The translations under genes were made by a program, and so were the position numbers. The notes under the pieces were generated by a model. That model saw only the letters and a program-made list of their open reading frames with translations. It searched no databases and was not told where the DNA came from. A DNA stretch of 64,000 bases from Tritrichomonas musculus (taxonomy: Eukaryota; Parabasalia; Tritrichomonadida; Tritrichomonadidae), in contig JAPFFF010000075.1 in the NCBI GenBank assembly GCA_039105265.1, positions 62,001 through 126,000 on the forward strand, written 5' to 3'. Within the stretch, counting starts at the first letter, position 1, and every line of letters begins with the position of its first letter. Positions 28,435 to 39,146 of the stretch are shown one piece after another.

Positions 28435-30204
28435 CAGCGTTGTTTATCGATACGACTAAATACCGGTTACCGAAGAAGTATCGGTATTCGGTAAATATCG
28501 ATACTTTTTTGCTCGGTATTTTTTAGTATCGATACAAAAGTGCTTCAGTATTTTTAGAGTATCAGCGGTTATTAAAAAAGTACTTTATAATACTTTTTAT
28601 CAGTATCGATACGGTATTTTAATATATAAATTTTATTAATAAATAATAGAGATCGGCGAAAAAGGAATTTCCATATTTACAAAACTTTTTCATATCATTA
28701 AGATCCATATGTTTTAAAAATCCATTTTTTTTCGAAAAGAAAAAGGTTTGTCTGTAAAAACATTTTTTTGTGAAATAATTTTTTCGTTTAAAAAATTTGT
28801 TTTCTTTTTAAAATGAAAAATACTTCTTAAAATGATCTTTTTTTTGCGAAATAATTTTCTTTTTTCAAAACACCAAGTCTTTTTTATATGAACAATTTTT
28901 TTTAATATAGATTTTCTTTTAAAAAAAACAAGATCTTATAAATATATTATTTGATTTTGATTTTTGAATACGTTATTTATTCATATTAAAAAAAAAAAAA
29001 AAACGTTATAATTGGTGGAAAAAACTACATTTTGAGGACAAAACTATTATTTTCATTCACGATTTAAACTGTCTGCATCAAAAGCATCATTTAACAAGAT
29101 TGGAAAGTGCCTCACAGCTTAATGAAGCAAATGATATTTTCTATATCATTAGAATGCTTCAAATTTTGAATATAGTTTGATCATAAGCAATGATTACGAG
29201 TACTTTATAATTTATACATAAAATATCATTCTTTATGATTTGAATAATATCTAAATATATGTTTTTATTAAATAATTCTTTGAAATTCTTGTTAACTAAA
29301 TTTTCTCTATCAATTTATATTTCGAAAGGAATTTATGATTTTAATTAAATTTTTTATTTGAAATGATCGAAACTTATTGATATGATTTTACTTTTTGCAC
29401 ACACAAAAGCTTTTCGCAAAGAAGCTTTTTTTTTATAAAAAAAAAATATTCAAAAATAAACCTTTTTATAAAAAAGTCACTTTTTTTTTAAAAAACAAAT
29501 TTTTTTCGAAAAAGTGTATGCTTTCAGATATAACTTATACACATCAAAATAAATATGTTTTATAAATATAATTCTTTATTTTCAAAAAGGAAATCCCTTT
29601 TTCTCCGAGCTCTAATGAATAAAAATATTAAAACATTTGATTATTTAATTTTAAATAAATATTTTAATTATAAATATAATTACTAGCCTAAGAAAGTATA
29701 TTATTGTCTTTCTTCTTCAGAAATCTCGTCATATTCATTTTCATTAAACAATCCAAATTTTCGATATCATTATTATCATTAAAAACAATAAAATTTATAT
29801 ATATTATGTACTTTCTCATATTAATAGTTAATTCAATAGTTCTGGAATGTTATATTTATCTACAAATAGAAATTGACATAAAGATGATTAAATTTACGAT
29901 TTTTCAGAAACCATTGATTATTCAATTATTATGATGATTATTTGTTGTAAAATATGTAATTAAAGAGAATTAACAATATTCATTAGAACCTTATAAATTT
30001 TTTTAATCATCTTTAAATGAATCCGATACATTTTTTTTTAAAAAAATACCGACAAAAAACCTGACATTCGATATAAATTTTCCACTTTTGTATCAATACT
30101 TCGGTTTTTTAACGATAAATACCGTTACCGGCGGTTAGAGCCGGTAATATCGATATTTTACCGGGAAAATAACCGCTACCGGAGAGGATCGATACACAAC
30201 CCTG
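28435..30204. mobile_element. hAT-type transposon (outer element)
   Basis: Ends CAGCGTTGTTTATCGATA (left) and, inverted, CAGGGTTGTGTATCGATC (right). Perfect 8-bp target duplications ATATGAAC lie at 28427-28434 and 30205-30212. CAGxGTTG ends with an 8-bp duplication define the hAT superfamily. Subterminal regions are full of GGTAT/TCGATA/CCGGTA motifs in both orientations, typical transposase-binding clusters. A second element occupies 28647-29614, leaving about 800 bp of outer element and no transposase frame. Non-autonomous. Confidence 0.9.
28647..29614. mobile_element. Nested hAT-like element
   Basis: Ends TAGAGATCGGCGAAAAAGG (left) and, inverted, TAGAGCTCGGAGAAAAAGG (right). Flanking octamers ATAAATAA (28639-28646) and ATGAATAA (29615-29622) differ at one position. 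The 968-bp interior is AT-rich, without transposase. A TAGxG start and 8-bp duplication suit hAT. The mismatch indicates some age. Confidence 0.7.
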
Positions 30205-30324
30205 ATATGAACTAATTTTTTTTACGTATTAGATATTATTCCAATAGATCATTTTAAATTAGAAATATTCATTAAATTATTAAAATGTGAAAAAGTGACA
30301 TCCTCCTTCTGAAATACTTTCTAC

Positions 30325-32898
30325 ATGGATTATGAAAATTTTTTATCAGAAAAGAAAAAAATGCAAAGTACATTCCTTGAATATATAAACGGAGAGGAAG
30401 AAATAGAAGAACATTTTCAAAATTTTATAAAATTGATTGAAGATCAAAATATTAAAAAAGACATCAATGAATTCAGGTTACTACTTCATTTTATTAATAA
30501 TGTTTCCAACAATCATTATCGAACAAAAGACTTCTTCTCTAAAATTGAAAGCATACTGTTTATATTTAAAGATGATTTCAAAAAACTATTATCAAACGAC
30601 GATATTTTCTTATTATTCGAAGATAACAAACGTATTCTCCTATTTTTAATTGAAAATAAAATTCTTAATTTCAATTTATTCATGAAAGAAAAGATTAATT
30701 TATTACATTACGCAAAATATTTTATAAAAGAACAAAAAGAATTTGAATCCAAGGAAAATAATCAAAAAGATCCAAATTTTGATGAAAACCGCAAAACCGG
30801 AGAAAATGAATCTAAATTATATTCTATAATTAGAAATGACTTAATTAGTGACTTTATTACTTATGTAACTCGCAATGAAATATCACTGAAAACGACAGTT
30901 AGTTGTTCAATTTATGAAACCAATTCATTTCTTCTTTTTGAAGAGCCAACTTTAATTGAATATGCCGCATTTTTCGGTTCTATTCAAATATTCAATTATT
31001 TATTTAAAAACGAAGTCAAATTGACACCATCATTATGGCTATATGCTATGCATGGAAAGAATCCAGAAATCATTAAAATTCTTGAAGATAATAAAATTGT
31101 TCCAGAAGACAAATCATATAAAGAGTGTTTGAGAGAAGCAATTAAATGTCATCACAATGAAATAGTTGTCTATATCAAATCTAATCTGATTCATAATCAA
31201 ATAGATGTTGATGAATTCATTGAAAGTGAAAGTATTAAATATTACAACTATTTGCTTTTTCCTAATTATGATAAATTATATAATAGAAACAATTTCTATA
31301 ATTTTTGTAAGTATGATTATTTCTACTTTGCTGAAGGATTCTTGATGAACCGAGAAATAGACATTAATTTTAAAACATGTGATATCATTAATGATAAATC
31401 ATACATTTTAACACCGTTAATAATTGCAATTAAAAACAATTCTTTAAGCATTGCTGAGTTATTACTTAAACAGCCAGGAATTGATGTTAATTTTCGATCA
31501 ACATGCTATAATTTACGAGATTCATCTGAAAGAACATTTAACGCAATTAATCTAGCAATTATTTGCAACAATCCAAAAATGATTGAACTTTTATTAAACA
31601 CTGAAAATATTAACATTAACTCAATTTTAATGTCAAAAGAAAAACATCCAAATAATACGATAGAAATTATAGAATTCAGTCCTTTATTTGAAGTTTTAGA
31701 ATATTACAATAATATACAAATATTCAAGATTCTATTGTCACATCCAGATATTGATGTTAATATGAAATCAAAGAACATTACTTATGATACCAAAGATTCA
31801 ATTAAGAAAGTCCAATACCGAAATAGCTCTATTTTATGTCAAGCAATTAGGAGCACAGATTTGGATGCAATTAGAATTTTATTGGAACATCCAAAAATAG
31901 ATATAAACGCAACTGAATTAAATAACGATAAAACAATAAAATACAAATGTGAATTTACACCTTTAATTGTTGCATTAGTTGAAAAAAACTTAGAAATTCT
32001 TAAAATTTTGTTGTCACATCCAGAAATTGATATAAACAAATGTATTATTGTTGAGAATGATGGTAAAACTTCTCAATTTACACCATTATTTTATGAAATT
32101 TATATTGAAGGTGTGGATGAAACAACAAGATTACAAGTCATCTCTTTGCTACTCTCACATAAAAAATTGGATGTTAATTATAATAGTAGTAAAATCTTTG
32201 CGACACCATTAATTCATGCTGTTGAACACCATAAGAAAGATTTAATCACTTTGCTATTATCAAATCCAAGCATTGATGTTAATAAAAAATATGACTTCAA
32301 TTATAAAAATGGTAATATAGTCGAAAAATATCCTCTATCGGTTGCTTTGGAAAAGAATTACAAAGAGATTGCTTTACTTTTACTTAATCACCCAAAAATT
32401 GATGTAAATATTAAAGTACTTCAAAAAAAAATTGATTATTCTCAAATTAAGCATTGTGCCTTGCTTCATATTGCTATTCGTAAAAAAAATATTGAAATAA
32501 TTAAAGCAATATTAGATGACCCAAACGTTGATTTAAATATCAAATCGTTTGAAAAGACCATCAAAAACAATGCTACAATAGAAAAAGAAAAAACAACAAT
32601 GTATGAAGCTATCAAATCAAACAATCTTGAAATTATTAAACTCTTATTATCAAAGCCTGGAATAGATATTAATATGAAAATGACAAAAACCGTTTTTGAA
32701 AATAATCATTTCTTCATTGAAGAAAAAACACCATTGCGTACTGCAGTAAATAAGAAAAATGTTGAAATAATTCAACTTTTATTAAGCTATTTAAGAAAAA
32801 GTGGTAAAATGACAGATGATCTAAACGATCTGATGAAGACAACAAATGATAATAATGTCAAGTCAATAATTTATGATAATATAAACATGCAAAGTTAA
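30325..32898 (+). CDS. Large ankyrin-repeat protein (DUF3447 type)
   Basis: 857 residues from an ATG. Residues 1-300 are the N-terminal helical/DUF3447 region typical of this trichomonad family (EEHFQNFIKLIEDQNIKK, then LIEYAAFFGSIQIFNYL and AMHGKNPEIIKIL). Residues about 320-840 carry ten clear ankyrin repeats ending in motifs such as LLLSHPDIDVNMKS and LLLNHPKIDVNI, with unusually long insertions between repeats. There is no signal, membrane segment or catalytic domain, so it is a cytosolic protein-interaction scaffold. Its ATG is only 113 bp past the hAT duplication, so the transposon may have replaced part of the promoter. The gene at 62863 is a shorter paralogue. Ends in TAA. Confidence 0.88.
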   Translation: MDYENFLSEKKKMQSTFLEYINGEEEIEEHFQNFIKLIEDQNIKKDINEFRLLLHFINNVSNNHYRTKDFFSKIESILFIFKDDFKKLLSNDDIFLLFEDNKRILLFLIENKILNFNLFMKEKINLLHYAKYFIKEQKEFESKENNQKDPNFDENRKTGENESKLYSIIRNDLISDFITYVTRNEISLKTTVSCSIYETNSFLLFEEPTLIEYAAFFGSIQIFNYLFKNEVKLTPSLWLYAMHGKNPEIIKILEDNKIVPEDKSYKECLREAIKCHHNEIVVYIKSNLIHNQIDVDEFIESESIKYYNYLLFPNYDKLYNRNNFYNFCKYDYFYFAEGFLMNREIDINFKTCDIINDKSYILTPLIIAIKNNSLSIAELLLKQPGIDVNFRSTCYNLRDSSERTFNAINLAIICNNPKMIELLLNTENININSILMSKEKHPNNTIEIIEFSPLFEVLEYYNNIQIFKILLSHPDIDVNMKSKNITYDTKDSIKKVQYRNSSILCQAIRSTDLDAIRILLEHPKIDINATELNNDKTIKYKCEFTPLIVALVEKNLEILKILLSHPEIDINKCIIVENDGKTSQFTPLFYEIYIEGVDETTRLQVISLLLSHKKLDVNYNSSKIFATPLIHAVEHHKKDLITLLLSNPSIDVNKKYDFNYKNGNIVEKYPLSVALEKNYKEIALLLLNHPKIDVNIKVLQKKIDYSQIKHCALLHIAIRKKNIEIIKAILDDPNVDLNIKSFEKTIKNNATIEKEKTTMYEAIKSNNLEIIKLLLSKPGIDINMKMTKTVFENNHFFIEEKTPLRTAVNKKNVEIIQLLLSYLRKSGKMTDDLNDLMKTTNDNNVKSIIYDNINMQS

Positions 32899-32984
32899 AC
32901 ATGACATCTTTTTTTTAATAAAGAAAATATTTATTCAATTTTTTTTGTCTGAGTTTTTTTTTCTATTGATCTTTTTTTATTACA

Positions 32985-33190
32985 TCCACTTTCCTTTAAC
33001 TAAATCATGATTCAGATACTGGTGGAGGAGATGAAATTTCAATAAATTTATCATTTTCTCTATAATACTTTTTCAAATTTTCTGATTTCAAAAACATTAA
33101 TTTCTTTATATTCGAGTTCAATTTCAATGTTTGCTTTGATGGGGACTGCTTCTTCAATTCTGGAATATTTTCTTCTTTCAACTTGTAAAA
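32985..33190 (-). pseudogene. Minus-strand coding relic
   Basis: The minus strand reads CPLNILQVERRKYSRIEEAV then PIKANIEIELEYKEINVFEI with a stop near 33060. The composition is protein-like, but family and start are unknown. The adjoining TCCACTTTCCTTTAA (32985) recurs at 55436. Confidence 0.3.
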
Positions 33191-33301
33191 TATTTAGTGG
33201 ACACTCAATTAAATCAACATTTCTTATGATCATCCAAAACGATCAACGTATTCTTAAAATAAATTGAAAATACGAATTAAGTTCAATGATATAAATTAAG
33301 A

Positions 33302-33645
33302 TTTCAATAAATGCTCTTCATTAAAAGAAATTTCAATTCCTTCTCTTGTAAAATACATTGACATTTGCGCTTTTGAAGATTGTTCATCATTAATTAAAAT
33401 TACTATCCCATCATCTGTAGAAACACTTGAATCATCTGCTTTTAATGACTGTTCGTCTTTGAAAAAAGTGATATTTGAAAAGCCATCTGTTATTAAAGTG
33501 AATATGTCATAAATATGTAATCTTTGACATATTTATGAAATGTATATCTTTGACATATTTTGATATTCCTTCTTCTGTTCAAATTATTGGATTTCATGCT
33601 TTTGAAGGTTGCCCTTCTTTATCCAAAATTGATATACTTCCCTCA
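33302..33645 (+). pseudogene. BspA-like LRR_5 relic
   Basis: The plus strand reads FNKCSSLKEISIPSLVKYID, then AFEDCSSLIKITIPSSVETL and AFNDCSSLKKVIFEKPSVIK. After a broken stretch comes FDIPSSVQIIGFHAFEGC and PSLSKIDILPS. These are typical 23-residue BspA/TpLRR repeats (CSSLxxIxIPSSV). No ATG-led gene remains; at least two frameshifts. The intact paralogue type is at 55867. Confidence 0.75.
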
Positions 33646-33944
33646 TTAAAAATATATATATAAAACTTCTTTTAAAGATTATGTGTCACTTTTTCCTAAT
33701 TCAATTCCTGTAAATTTACTTGTTGACGAACCAAATAACAGATGTTTCATAGTTTAAATACATAATTTGTTTCATATGAATTATTATTTTAATTTTGGTC
33801 ATATAAAAAAGTTAATTCCATTGTTTATTTATAAGTTTATATTTCACTTAATCTAATTTCAATTTGTTAAAAATAATTATTGATGTTTTTCAATGTTTAA
33901 TGATTTTTAATAAGATGTTTTTAATATTTAATTAATGTTTTTTA
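33646..33944. other. AT-rich spacer
   Basis: One further frame after the BspA relic reads SFKDYVSLFPNSIPVNLLVD before a TAA; its relation to the relic is unclear. Otherwise nothing. Confidence 0.35.
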
Positions 33945-35126
33945 TTATTTCAAAACTGTAATATAATCTTTGAGATTTCTTCTAAGTTTAATGTTCGATC
34001 CATATTTTTTACTATATCCAGCTCTAAATACCATTTGAACATTTTTGTTCAGTTTCAAATCATTTTTAATGTTTGATTTATATGGGTCAATCTCGAGAAT
34101 TGAGCTCATTGGATGCAAAGAAATACCATTTTTGGTGCATTCTAGCCATATTCTGTGAACAGTTCGACCAATTTCTATTTGTGATGCAATGCTGCTTGTA
34201 TCTCCTAATATTAAAATAAAAGATCCACAATTTTTAACTTGGTTCTTAGCAGTAGAAATTCCTTGTTTTGCAAATTTGTTTCCTTTGGCTGTTTTCCTAT
34301 GAATTGTCATATAATAAAAACCTTTCTTCAATCCACTGAAACCCATCATATCAGCATCAATTCCATCCAATTTTTGGTTGGATTCTTTATTCGAAAATCG
34401 AAGCCATTCAGCAAGTTCAACTCGGTAAGCTTGATCATTGGATTGTGTTTTAATGGAATCAATTGTTTTATCTTTTATATAATTGAAATTCTCTTCACCA
34501 TTTAAGTATATTGATAAATCATTCGTGAATTTTTGCTTTAATAAATTAACATGTTCGCTTGTCAATTTATTTTTCTTAAATGAACCTTTATCAGTATGTC
34601 TTTTTTCTATCAATGAAATAATTTCGTCTATTTTTTGTTGACTTGTTTTGGTTTGCTTATTTTTTGCATAATATATGATAGAAACAGGAGAACTAATTTG
34701 ATCATTTTTTACATTATTTATTATTGAAGCTGGATAAGTTAAATTTGCATCATAACCATAGGTTTGAAGTAACATCATCAAAGATTCAATATATAAACCA
34801 AGTGATATATATGATTCTCTTTTTGTTGGATCAACAACACTTAAAACCCTTCTTTCATCATAACATATTTCTATTTTTCCTTTTTTATTATTTGATTCCA
34901 AATGAATATTCAGTTTCCAAAGTTGTGTGTTATGTGAATTTCCAACAATTGATGCATAATATAAAATGGTACACATTTCTGGATCAACTCCATCTAGTTC
35001 TTTTGAAGTATGAACATTCAATTTTTTTCCATATACAGCAGCTGCAATCAGAACCGATGCTGCAACTATTATTATAACAGAAAAAACAATGATTAATGTT
35101 AAAATAATGATTTGCTTATGATTCAT
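33945..35126 (-). CDS. Membrane-anchored Acg-type nitroreductase-family protein
   Basis: 393 residues from an ATG. Residues 5-33 are one hydrophobic segment (signal anchor or uncleaved signal). The rest matches the Acg branch of the nitroreductase/flavin oxidoreductase superfamily: ASIVGNSHNTQLWKL (FMN-binding start), RRVLSVVDPTKRESYISLG, ELAEWLRFSNKE, DADMMGFSGLK, IEIGRTVHRIWLECTKNGIS and LHPMSSILE. Acg relatives are mostly bacterial; some bind FMN yet lack ordinary nitroreductase activity, so function is uncertain. Anchoring suggests an endomembrane or surface location. Probable lateral gene origin, since adapted to the local AT-rich codon use. Initiator TCATT lies 12 nt upstream. Confidence 0.8.
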   Translation of the reverse strand: MNHKQIIILTLIIVFSVIIIVAASVLIAAAVYGKKLNVHTSKELDGVDPEMCTILYYASIVGNSHNTQLWKLNIHLESNNKKGKIEICYDERRVLSVVDPTKRESYISLGLYIESLMMLLQTYGYDANLTYPASIINNVKNDQISSPVSIIYYAKNKQTKTSQQKIDEIISLIEKRHTDKGSFKKNKLTSEHVNLLKQKFTNDLSIYLNGEENFNYIKDKTIDSIKTQSNDQAYRVELAEWLRFSNKESNQKLDGIDADMMGFSGLKKGFYYMTIHRKTAKGNKFAKQGISTAKNQVKNCGSFILILGDTSSIASQIEIGRTVHRIWLECTKNGISLHPMSSILEIDPYKSNIKNDLKLNKNVQMVFRAGYSKKYGSNIKLRRNLKDYITVLK

Positions 35127-35143
35127 TTTATAATAAATGAAAT
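35127..35143 (-). promoter_or_regulatory. Initiator of the Acg-like gene
   Basis: On the minus strand ATTTCATTTATTATAAA immediately precedes the ATG. TCATT fits the initiator; A(+1) is at 35138. Confidence 0.55.
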
Positions 35144-35629
35144 TAAATGTATTATTATTAGTTAAATGTTAACTATTTAATAAAAGGAAAAAAAGTCTTG
35201 AAAATTTGAAAGACGGTGAATATTGATTCATGAATTTCATTGATTTATGATGAAAAGTTCGGTACTTACAAATTATTCTGTAACATTGCAAACCTATTAC
35301 AACTTTTTATATAAAAAACTTTGAATTTATATTATTTGAAATTTGAGAATAATATATATGAAGCATTTAGTTTTATGTTTTCATATTTAGGAATTATATT
35401 TTTTGAATAAAATATAAACTATTTCGTCCTAAAAAATTAACTTTTTTTATGAGAAAAAAAATCACCGGTGATTATTTTTTCAATCAAATTTCCGCTTTTT
35501 AAATTATTTAATGTTTTTTCAAATATCATCTTAATTAAAATAATAAAAATCTTTGAATATATATACATATAAATAGAAATATTATTTATTCTTTATTATT
35601 TAAAATCATGATGATAAAAGAAAATAGAA
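35144..35629. other. AT-rich spacer
   Basis: No gene seen. Confidence 0.4.
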
Positions 35630-35639
35630 ATTGTTTCTC

Positions 35640-35920
35640 TTTTTGTTGTCACCTTGATTTGAAATATCAATGCTTTTTTCATTATCTTCAACTTCATATT
35701 CCTTCAATATTTGTTAATCATAAATAAATAGATAAAGTGCTTCATTAGCTGCAAATTGAAAAGATTCATCAATATTTTCATTCATTTGAGCTGACAAATC
35801 AAAGCATTTGAATTGATATTCATTTTCCAATTCAATGGATCTTTCGTTTTTCTTCAATTTTTCAGCTTCACCATGTTCAGATTTACTTCACATGAAAAAT
35901 ACTGTTAACTCACGGTTCAT
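35640..35920 (-). pseudogene. Minus-strand coding relic, family unknown
   Basis: The minus strand reads SEHGEAEKLKKNERSIELEN, EYQFKCFDLSAQMNENIDES, then FQFAANEALYLFIYD, an in-frame TAA, and QILKEYEVEDNEKSIDISNQ. Charged, helical, protein-like. Not assigned. Confidence 0.35.
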
Positions 35921-35994
35921 TTTTTATTTCTAAGAAATAATCTAGAGCACGATCCTTTTTTTTTTTGTCTGTTAAACTGAAATCAATTGTTTTT

Positions 35995-36260
35995 AAACTT
36001 GATGGATGACCGAATGAAACTACTATTAATGAAGAGCAATTACAAAAAAGCACCTAATTCAATTATTTTTACAGATGAAGAATTTATTGCTTCACTCAAT
36101 GATATGCAATCACTGAATGAATATTCACAAATAGTTTCAATTTGCGATAATGAATGGATATTAACATCTTCTAATGATGAACATCCCATAAATAGTTGTT
36201 TTTCAATCGACTTTAATGACTATGATAACTTGACAGTTTTCAATGAAGTGCAATTATAAA
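35995..36260 (-). pseudogene. BspA-like LRR_5 relic
   Basis: The minus strand reads FMGCSSLEDVNIHSLSQIET then CEYSFSDCISLSEAINSSSV and KIIELGAFL, i.e. BspA-type repeats, with in-frame stops. The plus-strand 85-codon ATG frame over the same bases is its shadow and is not annotated. Confidence 0.65.
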
Positions 36261-36312
36261 AGGTAACTTTGCCAATACATAATACTAAACTTTTCACGAT
36301 GTTTACATTTAT

Positions 36313-36332
36313 CAGTTTCATTTCTATTCTAT
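36313..36332 (+). promoter_or_regulatory. Initiator before ankyrin-family relic
   Basis: CAGTTTCATTTCTATTCTAT precedes the ATG at 36333; TCATT fits the initiator (A(+1) at 36320). The promoter survives although the gene is broken. Confidence 0.45.
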
Positions 36333-37225
36333 ATGAATAAAATGGATACCGAGACTCTAGTCAACAAAATGAAAGCTATATATTCAATTTTTATAGATTA
36401 TATTGATACAACTGATGTTCTTGATGACCAATTTAATAAACTAATTGAGATTTTTGAAAAGCAGGAAATTTGCAACAATAATGAAGAAGTTCAATTAATA
36501 TTCAGAATAAACAACTGTTGCTGAAAAGCCAGTTAAATATATTTCATAATTTAATTCATTTTTTTGAACAAAATACATTCTTGAATTTGAAACTTTTTGA
36601 GAATCTTTTCATGATTTAATTAATTTTCATCAAATGTTTCCGATAACCGAGCAAACGAAAATTACGAATTTAAAGAGGGAAGATATTGACTATAAACACA
36701 TATTTCCGAATTTAGTTTAATATTTTTATAGTCATTTTAAAGCAAATTTGAAAGATTTTTAATTAAATAGTGAACTTGGTTTTATTCAAGTTGTTTTTAA
36801 ACGCCTTGGGATATGCAATTTTGGACAATACCACCTAGATCGAATATAAAATTTTGCATAATATCGTATTTAAAAAAATAGGTAAAAATAATAATTACTG
36901 AAGGAAATGAATTCCGAAGAATACTTGGCATCTATATCATTGAATGAAATTGAATATTATATCTTTCAATTGGATTCAAAATTATATCATTCAATGATAT
37001 TCAAAAACATATCTTTCAATATTATTAAAAATCATATTTTTCAATGCTATTCAAAATCATGTCTTTGAATGAAATTTTAATCTAATATATATTTATAAAA
37101 CAGCATTATATTTGGCCGTTGAAAAAGAAAATAATGAAATTGTGAATCTTTTGTTAGGTAAGGAAAAGAATAATATTAATGTATTATATAAATCAGAAAA
37201 ACAATCTTTGATATATTTTGTTTAA
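36333..37225 (+). pseudogene. Ankyrin/DUF3447 gene relic
   Basis: The first 63 codons (MNKMDTETLVNKMKAIYSIF, then DQFNKLIEIFEKQEICNNNE) match the N-terminus of the genes at 30325 and 62863. The frame stops at 36522-36524. An isolated ankyrin repeat, TALYLAVEKENNEIVNLLL followed by NINVLYKSEKQSL, lies at about 37100-37210. What lies between is decayed and invaded by short tandem repeats. Confidence 0.7.
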
Positions 37226-37320
37226 TTTTTTATAAAATTTAAAATGAAATCATTGAATAAAATTGAAAATTATATCTTTCAATTACATTCAAAATCATAA
37301 AGTTATTCCAAAAAAGATAA
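36930..37320. repeat. About 30-bp degenerate tandem repeats (ATATCTTTCAATG)
   Basis: Motifs like CAAAATCATATCTTTCAATG recur at about 30-bp spacing from 36930 to 37080 and again 37240-37320, flanking the isolated ankyrin repeat. Copies are imperfect. Similar TTATCAATGATATTTTAATC repeats sit at the right window edge after another ankyrin gene. Confidence 0.6.
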
Positions 37321-39112
37321 GTCACCTTATTTAAAAAGTTCAACTTTTTAATATAATTTCTAAAAAAACACGTTGGAAAGTGACGTATCGTTTTTAAAAT
37401 AGCTTTGTCTTTCAATAATATTCAAATATATTATTTCAATTCAGCTTTTATTTAAAATATGAAAAAAAACTCATTGCTGATTATAATCCAGTAAAGATAT
37501 CATGATTTAATTCACAATGATGCTCAATGAACCCATATCTTTTATTCATTTTATTGATGAAAGTATTACATTTGGAATTAAGCTAAAAAATGAAACAAAT
37601 TTAAAAAAGAAGCTAATTCAAAAGAGAAACAAGTTTAAATGAGATAAATAAATAATTATTATTATTTCTCTTTCTATTTTTTTTTTTTTTTTTCGTTTTT
37701 CATTCAATTTTAAATTGAGAGCAAAATGTCCAAAAAAATTGAACTTTTTCAATAGTTAAAAATTGAGAGCCAAATGTCCAAAAAAGTGGAATGAAAAAAA
37801 CTACAAAAATTTTTATGCAATTAAATCACCAACCAATTATCGTCTCAATTTATTATTTATAAACTATTCAAATTTCATTCAAAAATAGTTGCGATAACGT
37901 ACAATATTTTTCGATATAACGTATTATTTTGGTATGAATGACAGCAAATTTGACCTTTTTATTGACCTATTTTTTTATTACAAAAATTTTATTTAAAATT
38001 TTTATGATGTTAGGTTTAAAATAAGATTTTTTATTTTAGATATTTTTAGATAATTTTTTTGATCGTCATTTTTTCCCTTGATTTTATATAATCCGCAAAC
38101 TTGCGCCTTTTTCTTGCAAATTTACCTGCCTACAGCAAGTCTATTGCCCTTTCGGCCGTATGCCGTACTTGAAGATTTTTTTATGTAAAGTATTCAAAAA
38201 GTTGTACTTTTGACATGCGCCGTATTTTACAAAACCGCCTAAGGGCTAAAAGTAAACGATGATTTTTTTCTGAAAAAGTTGTCTGAAAAATTATAAATAA
38301 TAATGAGATAAAAATAAAACTTTGCATTATTTGTTTGAAATAAAACTATGAAATTAAAATTCAATTTTTTTCTTTTCAAAAAGTTCATTCCGCGACTTTT
38401 TTATAGATTCCTCAGATTTTTCTTCGTCATTTCATCATTTTCTGAGAATTATTTAAAAAATATCATTATTAATCTTTTTAGAGTTTATTTGGAAAATCGA
38501 ATTTTAAAATCAACTTTGTGTAAAAAAACGTTATAAAATTGGAACAGCAGATGATGTAAAGATTATGAGAAAGTCAGATTTTTTGAGGGGAATAATGTAA
38601 AAGATTTTATCAAATGATCGTTTTGGTTGATTTTTTTGCCATATAAAAACAATTATCTTTGGAAAAGTTTCCTTTTTCTAAATATAAATGAAAAGTTAGC
38701 ATTGTATGGTTTTCAAATTTTCCTGTTTTTCAATTTAAAGAGCTATAAAATATTAAATTTGTTTAGATTTTGATTTGATTGAATTTTGCTGTAAAATTTT
38801 TTACATCAATATTATATCATAATTTTTATAAAATAATGGTTATTATTATCAAATTTCTTCTTTATTTTCAATAATATTCTTTATTTAAATAGTGACTTGA
38901 TATTTTACAATAATATCATTTATTAAAATAAATTATATAATAATAATCACTATTTTATTAAAATTAATTGCAAATATTATACATGTGCAGCAATATTCAG
39001 GAAATTTAACAACTTTGAATCAATGATGAAACTTGCGCAAGTCAAAAATAATTCAATTTCTATTTGATTTTTCAGAACGGAAAAAAGTGGAAAATCTTTG
39101 AAAATTTGAATT
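37321..39112. other. Long AT-rich spacer
   Basis: No supported gene. AATTGAGAGC(A/C)AAATGTCC occurs twice (about 37712 and 37763). A less AT-rich patch at 38090-38260 holds CGGCCGTATGCCGTAC. A 62-codon ATG frame at 38348 is hydrophobic and aromatic and not convincing. Confidence 0.45.
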
Positions 39113-39146
39113 GTTTATTTCATTTTTTAATTTCCAAAAAAATTAG
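39113..39146 (+). promoter_or_regulatory. Core promoter (initiator) of the 39147 gene
   Basis: TTTATTTCATTTTTTAATTT plus CC is identical to the block before the Arp2-like gene. A(+1) at 39122 and a 25-nt 5' UTR. Confidence 0.65.

Noticed and set aside
35987-36259. Plus-strand 85-90 codon ORF
   Set aside because: It is the shadow of a decayed minus-strand BspA repeat gene and has no initiator.
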